Of a stretch of 64,000 nucleotides of DNA, positions 14,649 through 23,910 are shown in pieces (within the stretch, counting starts at the first letter, position 1; every line of letters begins with the position of its first letter). Under the pieces are notes generated by a model that did not search any database, was not told where the DNA came from, and worked only from the letters and a program-made list of their open reading frames with translations. The position numbers were made by a program, and so were the translations under genes. Source of the DNA: Candidatus Sulfotelmatobacter sp. (lineage in GTDB: Bacteria; Vulcanimicrobiota; Vulcanimicrobiia; Vulcanimicrobiales; Vulcanimicrobiaceae); contig DATJRY010000011.1 of assembly GCA_035504415.1 (NCBI GenBank), forward strand, positions 434,001-498,000, in the 5' to 3' direction.

Positions 14649-15683
14649 ATGAGTGAACTCGAAACGACCCTCGCGGCATTGGCCGCGCGGTTCGACGCGG
14701 CCGTCGCCGCGGCGTCGGACGCGGCCGCGCTCGACGAGGTGCGCGTCGCCTTCCTCGGCCGCAGCGGCGAGGTGACCGCGGTGCGCCGCGGCATCGGTGC
14801 GCTGCCGGTCGCCGAACGTCCCGGTGCGGGCAAGATCATCAACGCCGCCGTCGAGCAGCTCGAAGCGAAGCTGGCGCTCGCGCAGCAGCGCGTCGAGCGC
14901 GCGGCGCTCGACGCCTCGCTGAGCGAGACGATCGACGTCACCTTCCCCGGGCCGCCGGCGCAGATCGGCGCGCTGCACCCGGTGCGCCGCGTCGCGATCG
15001 AGATCGCCCGCTACTTCACCCGCCACGGCTTCGCGATCGTGCTCGGTCCGGAGATCGAGACCGACGCCAACAACTTCGACGCGCTCAACATCCCGCCCGA
15101 TCATCCCGCGCGCGAAGGACTCGACTCGTTCTACCTGCGCCCCGACCTGCTGCTGCGCACGCACACCTCGCCGATGCAGGTGCGCTCGATGCGCAAGCAC
15201 GGGCCGCCGATCGCCGTCATCGTGCCGGGCAAAGCGTATCGCCGCGACGCGGTCGACGCGCGCCACCTCTACATGTTCCACCAGGTCGAGGGACTGCTGG
15301 TCGGGCACGGCGTGCACTTCGGGCACCTCAAAGGGATGCTCGTCGGCATGTGCCGCGAGCTGTTCGGTCCCGAGGCCGACGTCCGCTTCCGCCCCTCGTT
15401 CTTCCCGTTCACCGAACCGTCGGCCGAAGTCGACGTCAACTGTCCGGCCTGTCACGGCGCGGGCGGCGCATGCCGCACCTGCGGCGGCAGCGGCTGGATC
15501 GAGATCGGCGGCAGCGGGATGGTGCATCCCAACGTGCTGCGCGCCGTCGGCTACGACCCCGACCAGGTCTCGGGTTGGGCCTTCGGCTGCGGTCTCGAGC
15601 GGATCGCGATGAAGCGGTACGACGTCGACGACATCCGCGCGTTCATCGAGAACGCACCGGGATTCGCGGAGGGACTGTCCTAG
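14649..15683 (+). CDS. pheS: Phenylalanyl-tRNA synthetase alpha subunit
   Basis: The 344-residue catalytic subunit activates Phe and charges tRNA-Phe as an alpha2-beta2 complex. The class II motifs appear as HPVRRVAIEIARYFTRHGF, HTSPMQVRSM, PGKAYRRDAVDARHLYMFHQVEG and FRPSFFPFTEPSAEVDVNC. A Cys-rich CPACHGAGGACRTCGGSGW loop, common in this family, precedes GMVHPNVLRAVGYD. ATG 14649 (MSELETTL) is preferred over the TTG at 14634. It is followed one base later by pheT. Confidence 0.97.
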   Translation: MSELETTLAALAARFDAAVAAASDAAALDEVRVAFLGRSGEVTAVRRGIGALPVAERPGAGKIINAAVEQLEAKLALAQQRVERAALDASLSETIDVTFPGPPAQIGALHPVRRVAIEIARYFTRHGFAIVLGPEIETDANNFDALNIPPDHPAREGLDSFYLRPDLLLRTHTSPMQVRSMRKHGPPIAVIVPGKAYRRDAVDARHLYMFHQVEGLLVGHGVHFGHLKGMLVGMCRELFGPEADVRFRPSFFPFTEPSAEVDVNCPACHGAGGACRTCGGSGWIEIGGSGMVHPNVLRAVGYDPDQVSGWAFGCGLERIAMKRYDVDDIRAFIENAPGFAEGLS

Positions 15684-15684
15684 C

Positions 15685-18015
15685 ATGCGCGTTCCGCTGG
15701 CGTGGCTGCGCGACTACGTCGAGCTGCCCACCGACGTCGAAGCGATCGTGGCGAAGCTGGCCGCGCTCGGCTTTCCGGTCGACGAGATCGAGACCCGGCC
15801 CGAGCTGACCAACGTCGTCGTCGGCACCCTGACCAAGGTCGCGCCGCACCCCAACGCCGATCGCCTGCAGTTGTGCACGGTCGACGTCGGCGCGGAGCGG
15901 CCGCTGACGATCGCGACCGCCGCGACCAACGTCGCCGCGGGCCAGACGGTGCCGGTGGCGCGCATCGGCGCGAAGTTGGCCGGCGGCCTCGAGATCGCGC
16001 CGCGCAAGATGCGCGGCGTCGACTCCGAGGGGATGCTGTGCTCCGCCGAGGAGCTGGCGCTGCCGGCCGAGTGGTTCGAGGACGGCATCCTGCAGCTCGA
16101 TGCGGGGCTGGCGCCCGGGACCGACGCGATCGCATACTTCCGGCTGTGCGAACCGGTGCTCGACGTGGACGTCACGCCGAACCGGCCCGACGCGCTCTCG
16201 ATCGTCGGGCTGGCGCGCGAGCTGGCCGCCGCGTTCGGCAAGCGTTTGCGCGAGCCGCAGTCGAGCGTCGGCTACAGCGACGGCCCCGAGGACGCGCGCG
16301 TCACCATCGAGACCGTCGACTGCAAGCGGTTCGTGTTCCAACGCGTGAGCGGCCTGCGCGTGCGTCCGGCCAAGACCTGGATGCGGCTGCGCCTGGCGCT
16401 GGCCGGCCAGCGCCCGATCAACAACGTCGTCGACATCTCGAACTTCGCGATGCTCGAGCTGGGCCAGCCGCTGCACTTCTTCGACAACGACCGCATCGTC
16501 GGACACCATCTGGTGGTGCGCGACGCGATCGCCGGCGAGACGTTCACCACGCTCGACGACCAAACGCGCACGCTCGATCCGCGCAACATCGTCATCTGCG
16601 ACGACGAGGGGCCGACCTCGCTGGCCGGCGTCATGGGCGGACTGCGCAGCGAAGTCGTCGCGAGCACGACCGAGGTGCTGATCGAGTCGGCCGCCTGGAC
16701 CGGCCCGCGCATCCGCCGCTCGTCGTCCGCGCTCAAGCTGCGCACCGAAGCCTCCTCGCGGTTCGAGAAATCGCTGCCGGTCGCGCTGGCCGACGTCGGC
16801 GCCGCGCGCGCGGCGCGGCTGCTCGAACAAGAGGGCGGCAGCGTGCGGATGCCGCGCGCGGCGGGCCGCCCCGCGCCCGATCCCGCGCCGGTCGTGCTGC
16901 CGGCGGGCGAGGTCGAACGGCTGTTGGGCTTCACCGTCACGCCCGAGGAGATCGAGCGCGCCTTGACCTCGCTCGGCTTCGAGGTCAAACGCGTCGAGGA
17001 CGGGCTGCGGGTGCAGCCGCCGTACTGGCGCGCCGATATTCTCATCCCGGCCGACCTGGTCGAAGAGGTGGCGCGAGTCGTCGGCTACGACCGCGTGCAG
17101 GCCAGCGTGCCGGCGGTGGCGGCGCAAGACATCGACAGCGCCGACTTCGAGCGCGAGATGCAGTTGGCGGCGACGCTCGAAGGCCTCGGCTACACCGAAG
17201 CGATCTCGCTCTCGCTCCAGCCGGCGAGCGTCGCCGACACGTGGCGCGAAAACGGCGTGAGCGTCCCCGATGTGGTCGAGATCAGCAACCCGCTCAGCGA
17301 AGACCAGCGCTGGATGCGGTTCTCGATCGCGCCGGCTTTGCTCGAGTTCGCCGCGCGCGATCGCGCGGTGCGGCCGTATCGCGTCTTCGAGCTCGGACAC
17401 GTCTTCGCCGACGGAAAGCCCGAGCCGCTGGAGCGCGTCGAGCTGACGGTCGTGCACAGCGGCGACGAGCACGCCTTCGGGCAGCTCAGCTCCGACGTGC
17501 TGGCGCTGCTGCGCCGCGCGCTCGGCGTCCAGCCGTCCGTCGAAGTCGGCACATACCCCTCGCTCCATCCCGGCAAGACCGCCGCGCTGCGCGTCGGCGA
17601 GCAGGTCGTCGGCTACGTCGGCGTCGTCGATCCGCGTTTGGCGCACGCCTACGGCGTCGGCGCGTCGACGACGCTCGCGACGGTCTTCGTCGACGCGCTC
17701 CCCGCGCGCACGGTGCCGCACTACACGCCGCCCTCGAAGTTCCCGCCGCTCGACCGCGACCTGGCCGTGGTCGTCCCGGTGAACGTGCTGGCCGGCGACC
17801 TCGTGGCCGCGGTGCGTGAAGAACCGCTGGTCGCCGCCGCGCGCCCGTTCGACGAGTACCGCGGGCCGCAGGTCGGCGAGGGCCGCAAGTCGCTGGCGTT
17901 GCACATCGTGCTGCAGAGCCGCGAAGCGACGCTGACCGAGGAGCAGGCCGACACCGCGATGGCCGCGATCCTCAGCCGCCTGCGCGAGCGGTTCGGAGCC
18001 CAACCGCGCACGTGA
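15685..18015 (+). CDS. pheT: Phenylalanyl-tRNA synthetase beta subunit
   Basis: The 776-residue subunit contains an EMAP-like tRNA-binding domain near residues 40-150 (VVVGTLTKVAPHPNADRLQL), the B3/B4 editing region (NVVDISNFAMLELGQPLHFFD), and the B5 DNA-binding-like domain around GFTVTPEEIERALTSLGFEV. It then has PYWRADILIPADLVEEVARVVGYDR and a C-terminal anticodon-binding domain starting PPLDRDLAVVVP. It removes mischarged Tyr and positions tRNA. Length is normal. Its TGA overlaps the GTG of the following CvpA-like gene. Confidence 0.97.
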   Translation: MRVPLAWLRDYVELPTDVEAIVAKLAALGFPVDEIETRPELTNVVVGTLTKVAPHPNADRLQLCTVDVGAERPLTIATAATNVAAGQTVPVARIGAKLAGGLEIAPRKMRGVDSEGMLCSAEELALPAEWFEDGILQLDAGLAPGTDAIAYFRLCEPVLDVDVTPNRPDALSIVGLARELAAAFGKRLREPQSSVGYSDGPEDARVTIETVDCKRFVFQRVSGLRVRPAKTWMRLRLALAGQRPINNVVDISNFAMLELGQPLHFFDNDRIVGHHLVVRDAIAGETFTTLDDQTRTLDPRNIVICDDEGPTSLAGVMGGLRSEVVASTTEVLIESAAWTGPRIRRSSSALKLRTEASSRFEKSLPVALADVGAARAARLLEQEGGSVRMPRAAGRPAPDPAPVVLPAGEVERLLGFTVTPEEIERALTSLGFEVKRVEDGLRVQPPYWRADILIPADLVEEVARVVGYDRVQASVPAVAAQDIDSADFEREMQLAATLEGLGYTEAISLSLQPASVADTWRENGVSVPDVVEISNPLSEDQRWMRFSIAPALLEFAARDRAVRPYRVFELGHVFADGKPEPLERVELTVVHSGDEHAFGQLSSDVLALLRRALGVQPSVEVGTYPSLHPGKTAALRVGEQVVGYVGVVDPRLAHAYGVGASTTLATVFVDALPARTVPHYTPPSKFPPLDRDLAVVVPVNVLAGDLVAAVREEPLVAAARPFDEYRGPQVGEGRKSLALHIVLQSREATLTEEQADTAMAAILSRLRERFGAQPRT

Positions 18016-18545
18016 TCACCTGGCCCGACCTGGTCGTCGCGGCGTTTGCGCTGCTGTTCGTCCTCAAGGGATGGAAGCGCGGGTTCGTCGCCGAGATCGG
18101 CGGGTTCGTCGCGCTGGCCTGCGCGGTGTGGGCCGCGCTGCTGTATCGCGGTTCGCTCGACGACCTGGTCGAACGCACGCTGCACCTGGGCCCGGGCTCC
18201 GCGCACGTCGTCGGGATGGCCGCCTTCGCCGTCTTCGTCTACGTCGTGCTGATGGTGCTCTCGTCGGTGCTCTCGCGGATCGCGAAGCTGCCGGTCATCG
18301 GGATCGGCAACAGCGTCGGCGGCGCGCTGATCGGCGTGCTCAAGGTGCTCTTGGTGACCTGGGCCGTCGTCTACGTCGTGCTGTTCTTCCCGATCCCGCG
18401 CGACCTGCGCACCGATCTACGCCACTCGACGGTCATCGCGGCGTTGAGCGAGCACAACGGCCAAGTCGACGGCATGGTGAAGAACGCGCTGCCCTGGTTC
18501 GTCAAGCCGTTCGCCGAACCGCTCTTCGCCCGCCACCGGTCCTGA
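18012..18545 (+). CDS. CvpA-family membrane protein
   Basis: The 177-residue protein has four predicted membrane helices and the CvpA start WPDLVVAAFALLFVLKGWKRGFV. It continues with the family-typical GFVALACAVWAALLY and a PVIGIGNSVGGALIGVLKVLLV loop. CvpA proteins are small inner-membrane proteins linked to colicin V production and envelope stress; their molecular role is unclear. GTG 18012 overlaps the pheT stop (GTGA), so it belongs to the pheST operon. It converges with the GH15 gene 3 bases away. Confidence 0.85.
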   Translation: MITWPDLVVAAFALLFVLKGWKRGFVAEIGGFVALACAVWAALLYRGSLDDLVERTLHLGPGSAHVVGMAAFAVFVYVVLMVLSSVLSRIAKLPVIGIGNSVGGALIGVLKVLLVTWAVVYVVLFFPIPRDLRTDLRHSTVIAALSEHNGQVDGMVKNALPWFVKPFAEPLFARHRS

Positions 18546-18548
18546 CGC

Positions 18549-20363
18549 TTACGGCGGCTCGATCGGGCCGCCGTCGGCGCGCTGTTGGGCGGCGGCGCCT
18601 TTGGCGAGGTTGAACGCGCTGTTGACCAAGCCGACGTGCGAGAAGGCTTGCGGGAAGTTGCCGAGTAGGCGGCGCTCGTGCGTGTCGTATTCTTCGGAGA
18701 GCAAGCCGACGTCGTTGCGAATCGCGAGCAGACGGGCGAACATGTCGCGCGCGTCTTCGTCGCGGCCGGCCAGCACGTAGTTGTCGATCAGCCAAAAGCT
18801 GCACGCGATGAACGCGCCCTCGCCGGCCGGCAGCCCGTCCACCCCGGCGTCGACCTGTTCGTAGCGGTGCACGAACCCGTCGACCAGCAGCCGCTCCTCG
18901 ATGGCCTTGAGCGTGCCTTGCACGCGCGGATCGTCGTGCGGCAAGAACCCGACCAGTGGCATGAGCAGCGCGCTGGCATCGAGGCACGTCGCACCGTAGT
19001 ATTGGACGAAAGTGTTCTGCGCGGCGTCGAAGCCGTGCTCGCACACGTCGGCGTGGATGCGCTCGCGCAGCGCGCGCCACTCGTCGACCGGCCCGTCGAG
19101 CGTCGTCGTCTCCTCGACCGAGCGGATCGCGCGGTCGATCGCCACCCATGCCAGCACCTTCGAGTGCACGAAATGACGGGACTCGCCGCGCACCTCCCAC
19201 AGGCCGTGATCCGGCTCGCACCAGCGCTCCGCCACCGCGTCGACGACCGCCCGCGTGAGCGCCCACTCGTTCGCCGAGGGCAAGAGTCCGGCGCGGTGCG
19301 CCTGGTACATGACGTCGACCACCTCGCCGTACACGTCCAGCTGCAGCTGTTCGCTCGCGGCGTTGCCGACGCGAACCGGTTTGGAGTCGGCGTAGCCGGC
19401 CAGGTGCGGCAGCTCGTATTCGGGGACGCGCCGCTCGCCGCCGATGCCGTACAGGATCTGCAGGCGCGCCGGCGCCCCGGCGACGGCGCGCAAGAGCCAA
19501 CCGCGCCACGCGTAGGCCTCGGCGTCATAGCCGGCGTTGAGGAACGCGACCAGCACGAAGGTCGCGTCGCGCAGCCAGCAGTAGCGGTAGTCCCAGTTGC
19601 GCACGCCGCCCAGCCGCTCCGGCAGCGAGGTCGTCGGCGCGGCGATCACCGCGCCGATCCCGTCGTACGAGAGCGCCTTGAGCGTCAGCAAGGAGCGCAC
19701 CACCGCCTCGCGGTGCGGGCCCTCGTAGGTGCAGCCGCTAGCCCACTGGCGCCAGAACGCGTCCGTCCGCTCGAGCTGGTCGCGCACGTTGGCCGGGCCC
19801 GGCGCCTCGTCGTACGAGCGGAAGTACGCGAGGTCGAAGCCGACCCGCTGCCCCGTGGCGACGGTGAAGTCGGCGACGGTCGAGTGGTTCTCGCCGTGCA
19901 CCTCGATGTCGGTGTGCAGGACGACCGCGTCGGGGCCGGCTACCGCCACCGTCGCGCCGCCGCGACGGTGCACCCACGGTATGGTCTCGCCGTAGTCGAA
20001 GCGGATGCGCATGCGCATCCGCATATCGACGCTGCCCTCGTCGCAGATGACGTAGCGCACGACCCGTGGTGATTCGCTCCACGGCAGCATCGCGTCGATG
20101 ACGCGGACCTTCCCGGTCTCGCACACGTAGGTCGTCTGCAGCACCATGCTGTCGGGCCGGTACTCGCGCTTGACGTCCTGCACGCCGAAGGTCGGCGCGA
20201 GGCGCCAAAAGCCGTTCCGGCCGCTGCCCAGCAGCGACGCGAAGCACGCCGGCGAGTCGAACCGCGGCAGGCAGAGCCACTCGATGGTCCCGTACCGATT
20301 GATCAACGCCGCCGAGCGAAGATCGCCGATCAGCGCGTACTCTTCCAAGGGGCGGGACATCAT
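18549..20363 (-). CDS. Glycoside hydrolase family 15 (glucoamylase / trehalase-like)
   Basis: The 604-residue protein is a GH15 (alpha/alpha)6-barrel enzyme that releases glucose from alpha-glucosides or trehalose by inversion. Landmarks include IGDLRSAALINRYGTIEWLC near the N-terminus, WDYRYCWLRDATFVL, GERRVPEYELPHLAGYADS, and the first catalytic-acid region LWEVRGESRHFVHSKV. The second-acid region is GLPAGEGAFIACSFWLIDNY. There is no signal peptide, so it is likely cytoplasmic, as in the actinobacterial-type trehalases. It lies downstream of the TonB receptor. MM at the start gives two possible first codons (20363 or 20360). Confidence 0.93.
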   Translation of the reverse strand: MMSRPLEEYALIGDLRSAALINRYGTIEWLCLPRFDSPACFASLLGSGRNGFWRLAPTFGVQDVKREYRPDSMVLQTTYVCETGKVRVIDAMLPWSESPRVVRYVICDEGSVDMRMRMRIRFDYGETIPWVHRRGGATVAVAGPDAVVLHTDIEVHGENHSTVADFTVATGQRVGFDLAYFRSYDEAPGPANVRDQLERTDAFWRQWASGCTYEGPHREAVVRSLLTLKALSYDGIGAVIAAPTTSLPERLGGVRNWDYRYCWLRDATFVLVAFLNAGYDAEAYAWRGWLLRAVAGAPARLQILYGIGGERRVPEYELPHLAGYADSKPVRVGNAASEQLQLDVYGEVVDVMYQAHRAGLLPSANEWALTRAVVDAVAERWCEPDHGLWEVRGESRHFVHSKVLAWVAIDRAIRSVEETTTLDGPVDEWRALRERIHADVCEHGFDAAQNTFVQYYGATCLDASALLMPLVGFLPHDDPRVQGTLKAIEERLLVDGFVHRYEQVDAGVDGLPAGEGAFIACSFWLIDNYVLAGRDEDARDMFARLLAIRNDVGLLSEEYDTHERRLLGNFPQAFSHVGLVNSAFNLAKGAAAQQRADGGPIEPP

Positions 20364-20399
20364 ATCTCCCTGGGTGTACCCGCCGATCGGCGCCGCGCA

Positions 20400-23159
20400 T
20401 CACATGCGGTAGCGCAACTTCAGCTCGAAGGTCCGCGCCAGGGGGTAGCCCTGCGGAACGTAACCCGCCGTGCCGTAGTTCCACGGCACGGCTTGCGTCT
20501 GGCCGTCGTTGGTCGGGACGCCGTTGCCGAGCAGATAGGGCGTACCGGCGAGCTGCTGGCCGTACCAGATCGCGTAGGGCGAATTGGGGTTCGCCGTTCC
20601 CTTGTAGCCAGGCGGTCCGATCAGATACGGGTTGGACTGGTAATCGGTCGGACTCGCCGTGCCCAGCAGGTTCGCGACGTCGAAGATCGCCGTCAGCCGC
20701 GGCGTGATGTCGAACTCGGCGTGGAGCGAGAGCAGCGTCTGCGGCGGCGCGTGCAGCGAGTTCGGCAGCGGTCCTTCGGGCGTGCCGAGCGATGCGACGT
20801 AGGGGTTGGTTTGCGCGTTGTACGGCGCACCGGGATTCTCGAGGAAGTAGTAGTTGTAGCCGGGGTTGAGGTAGTTGTCGTTCGGCACCAAGACCGCTTT
20901 GCCGTTCACGAACTCGTAGATCATGGTGCCGTTGCCGTACGGATACCCCGACTCGAACGAGACCTCCGGCGTGACGCGGAAGCGCGAGGTGACCCGTACC
21001 TCGTACGAAAGCAGCGCGCTGAAGTCCGGCACGTAGCTCAGCGGTATCAGGGCATTGGCCGCGATCGCCGCCGGGTTGAGGTCGTTGTATGCGAACTGGG
21101 AAGCGCTCGAGGAATATGCGCGCAGGTAGTTCGCGTCCAGCGAGAAGTTGCCGGTCTTCCCCCACAGCTCGAGGCCATGACCCAGCAGCGCCCCCGCGTT
21201 GCTGGGAACCCCGATGCCGCTCGGGCTTTGATCTCCCGCGACCACCGAACGGAAGTTGGACGGAAGGACGTCGATCCGATTGCTCTCGTGTTCGGCGTAG
21301 TAGGTCAGCCGAAACTGCGTGCGGCCGCGGCCCTCGAACGAGATCGCCTCGTCGTTCGTGATCTCGGGTGCGAGCGCCACGAATGGTGCCGGGTTGGTGC
21401 TGTCGGAGCGGTCGGTCTCGAGCGGTGCCGGCGCGACCGTGGTGTGATCGAAGGTGGCCCGCACAGCGTAGTCGCCGCCGACCCGGTACGCGAAACCGAG
21501 GTGCGGGTCGATCGCCGCGACGTCGTACGGCGTGCCGTCGCTGGGTACGATGTGCGTGCGCTCGAACCGCGCCGTTCCGCTCGCGTCGAGCCGTGGCGCG
21601 ACCGTCCACGTGTCGCCCAGGTAGGCCAAGCCGGTGAACAGCGTCGGGTTCGAGTGGATGTACTCATCGGCGGTCGGCACGATCTGGTCCAGAAAGCTGT
21701 TGTTCTCGCGGTACGCGACGCCGTAGTCGACACGGTTGCGGTCGCTCGCGACGTTCAGCACGTCGTAGAGCACCCCGTTCTCGCGTCCGCCCTGGTGTGT
21801 AAACAACGAGATGATGCCGTCGGGGAACGAGAGATCGTCCCAGAACGGCCCGCCGGCCTGCGAGCCGAACTGCGACTGATAGAGCTGGAGCCGCGAAACC
21901 GCTTGCGCGCTCGTGTGCGCCCAGCCGAGCTTGAGGATGTCGTACGTCCCGGTCAACCCCGAGGCGTAGCCGACCGGCAGATTCGGATTGCTCTCGCCGG
22001 GATACGTCGCGTACTTCGTGGCGCTGCAATCGGTCAAGTTCGGGTTGCAGTCGAAACTCCCGACGGTCAGCCCCGGATACGGCAAACCGTACTGCTGATA
22101 GCTCGCCTCACCGTAGAGTCCGACGAAGCTGAGGTCGTCGTGCGGCGTGAGCGCGAAGTGGACGTTGCCCGCGCTCGCGCTCTCGCCGCGCGACTGCAGC
22201 GCCAGGCCGTACGTCCCTTCCTCGGAGGGATAGAACGTGCGTCCGTCGCCGTACGCGAAGTATTCGCTGCTCAGGTCGGTCGAGAACGCGAAGCGCCAGC
22301 GCAGATCGGGCGTCGCCCACTGATTCTGCCAGCGAAACGCGTCGTATTGCGTGCCGATCCCGGTTCCCAACTCCAACGTCTGACGCTGCGGATACGTCCC
22401 GGTGAGCGGAATCTCGTCGATGACGCCGGCCAGCGCGTTCTGGCTCTCGCTGCCGAACCCACCCAGCGTGACCGTCGTCGCGGCGACGCCGACCGTCGAG
22501 AGCTGCGCGCCGACGATGTTTCCGCCCGGCTCGGCGATCAAGCCCTGCGGCACCGGCACCGAGTCGTAGTCGAATACGGCGTCGGAGACCTTTCCGCCAC
22601 GCAGAATCGCGTTGCCGAACGTGTCGACGTCCACGCCCGGCGCCGAGGCGATCGCCCCCTGTACGGTGCCGGCATTGTATTGCGCAAGGCCCGACCCGTT
22701 CTCGCTCGGCGCGGTCGCGCGCGCGGCATCGCCGCTGACCGTGAAGGTGTCGGTCGTCGAACCGACCACGAACGCCGCGCCGCTCGCACGCACCGACCCG
22801 ATGGTCCGCAGCAGCGGCGCGAGGCGGATGGTGACGTGTCCGGGCTGCGCGGCCGTCACCGTCACGCCGCGCTGGATGAACGATTCGTATCCGGCGACTT
22901 CGACCGAGAGCGCGTAGGTGTCGGGAACGATGCCGACCAGGGTGAAGCGTCCGTGCGGATCGGTGTGCGTCTCGTAGCGCCCGGCCGGCGCGGCGATGGT
23001 GATGACGGCGTCCGAGATCGGCTGCCCATCGGTGCTGACGACCGTCCCCGTGAGGGCTCCGGTCGTCACTTCGGCCGCGCGGGCGGCGCGCGTACCGCCG
23101 GCGGCGATGATGGCGAATAACGTCAACGCGCACATCAGCGCGCGACAGCTGCGAAACAT
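20400..23159 (-). CDS. TonB-dependent outer-membrane receptor with N-terminal carboxypeptidase-regulatory-like domain
   Basis: The 919-residue protein begins with a signal peptide (CALTLFAIIAAGGTRAARAA). A CarboxypepD-regulatory-like domain follows near residues 35-115 (GTVVSTDGQPISDAVITIAA, then GRFTLVGIVPDTYALSVEVAGYESF). A plug (AIASAPGVDVDTFGNAILRGG) and a long beta-barrel end in the aromatic C-terminal motif ARTFELKLRYRM. Such receptors import large or scarce substrates energised by TonB. The neighbouring GH15 suggests a glucan or trehalose-type ligand, but that is only context. Confidence 0.9.
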   Translation of the reverse strand: MFRSCRALMCALTLFAIIAAGGTRAARAAEVTTGALTGTVVSTDGQPISDAVITIAAPAGRYETHTDPHGRFTLVGIVPDTYALSVEVAGYESFIQRGVTVTAAQPGHVTIRLAPLLRTIGSVRASGAAFVVGSTTDTFTVSGDAARATAPSENGSGLAQYNAGTVQGAIASAPGVDVDTFGNAILRGGKVSDAVFDYDSVPVPQGLIAEPGGNIVGAQLSTVGVAATTVTLGGFGSESQNALAGVIDEIPLTGTYPQRQTLELGTGIGTQYDAFRWQNQWATPDLRWRFAFSTDLSSEYFAYGDGRTFYPSEEGTYGLALQSRGESASAGNVHFALTPHDDLSFVGLYGEASYQQYGLPYPGLTVGSFDCNPNLTDCSATKYATYPGESNPNLPVGYASGLTGTYDILKLGWAHTSAQAVSRLQLYQSQFGSQAGGPFWDDLSFPDGIISLFTHQGGRENGVLYDVLNVASDRNRVDYGVAYRENNSFLDQIVPTADEYIHSNPTLFTGLAYLGDTWTVAPRLDASGTARFERTHIVPSDGTPYDVAAIDPHLGFAYRVGGDYAVRATFDHTTVAPAPLETDRSDSTNPAPFVALAPEITNDEAISFEGRGRTQFRLTYYAEHESNRIDVLPSNFRSVVAGDQSPSGIGVPSNAGALLGHGLELWGKTGNFSLDANYLRAYSSSASQFAYNDLNPAAIAANALIPLSYVPDFSALLSYEVRVTSRFRVTPEVSFESGYPYGNGTMIYEFVNGKAVLVPNDNYLNPGYNYYFLENPGAPYNAQTNPYVASLGTPEGPLPNSLHAPPQTLLSLHAEFDITPRLTAIFDVANLLGTASPTDYQSNPYLIGPPGYKGTANPNSPYAIWYGQQLAGTPYLLGNGVPTNDGQTQAVPWNYGTAGYVPQGYPLARTFELKLRYRM

Positions 23160-23201
23160 GTGCTCCTCCGAGCGGGCGCACGACGCGCCCGACGCTGCGT
23201 G

Positions 23202-23858
23202 CTAAGCGATGGTCGGGAGGAGCGGTGGTCCGCGTTCGCCGTGCCGCCGGGCGAAGTGCTCGCGCACGGCGGCGAGCACGGTGTCGGTGCGCGCCGAAAG
23301 GCACGGCTGCGGCGCGTCGGCGAGCGCCGTGGCGAGGGCGAGCACGCGCACGACGAGCGCCGCGCACGCGGCCAGGAGCGCGCGCAGCGCGGCGGTCAGA
23401 GCGAACGCACAGACCAGCCCGAGCAGCAGGTGGAACGTCAACGAGAAAGCCAGCGGCGCGCCCAGCCAGCCCACGCCGTCCGGCAATGGAGCGCCCAGCG
23501 CGAGCCGCTCGACGCTCTCGATGCCGTACACGCCAGCCAGTTGGATGACGAAGGCAACGGGCAGTACCCGGGCCAGGGTGCGCGGCGCCAAAGCGCGCGC
23601 GGTCGCGCGGTGCCACGCGGCGCGGCGCGCCGCGCCGGCGCTGCCGAGCAGGGCGCCGAAGCGCCACACGACGGCCGCGAACGCGACGCCCACCCCGAGC
23701 ACGAGCACGCTTCCGACGCCGCTCTGATCGCGGTCGATGTAGCCGGCCCCGAAGACGCCCGTGTCGGCGATCCGCTCGACCACGAAGTCACCCAGAGCGG
23801 CCGCGATGAGCGCGGCCGCCCCGAGCACCGACCAGCGTAACGCGGTCGTTCGAGACAC
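23202..23858 (-). CDS. Hypothetical polytopic membrane protein
   Basis: The 218-residue protein has about five hydrophobic helices (for example VLGAAALIAAALGDFV, VLVLGVGVAFAAVVWRFGAL, APLAFSLTFHLLLGLVCAFALTAAL) and an Arg/His-rich C-terminus. No family is recognised. It lies 42 bases upstream of the TonB receptor on the same strand, so it may be its operon leader. A cytoplasmic-membrane location is expected. Confidence 0.7.
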   Translation of the reverse strand: MSRTTALRWSVLGAAALIAAALGDFVVERIADTGVFGAGYIDRDQSGVGSVLVLGVGVAFAAVVWRFGALLGSAGAARRAAWHRATARALAPRTLARVLPVAFVIQLAGVYGIESVERLALGAPLPDGVGWLGAPLAFSLTFHLLLGLVCAFALTAALRALLAACAALVVRVLALATALADAPQPCLSARTDTVLAAVREHFARRHGERGPPLLPTIA

Positions 23859-23910
23859 GACCGCAGCGGCTTCCGCCGCGCGGCGGCATTCCCTGCCGCC
23901 GCCGTGACGG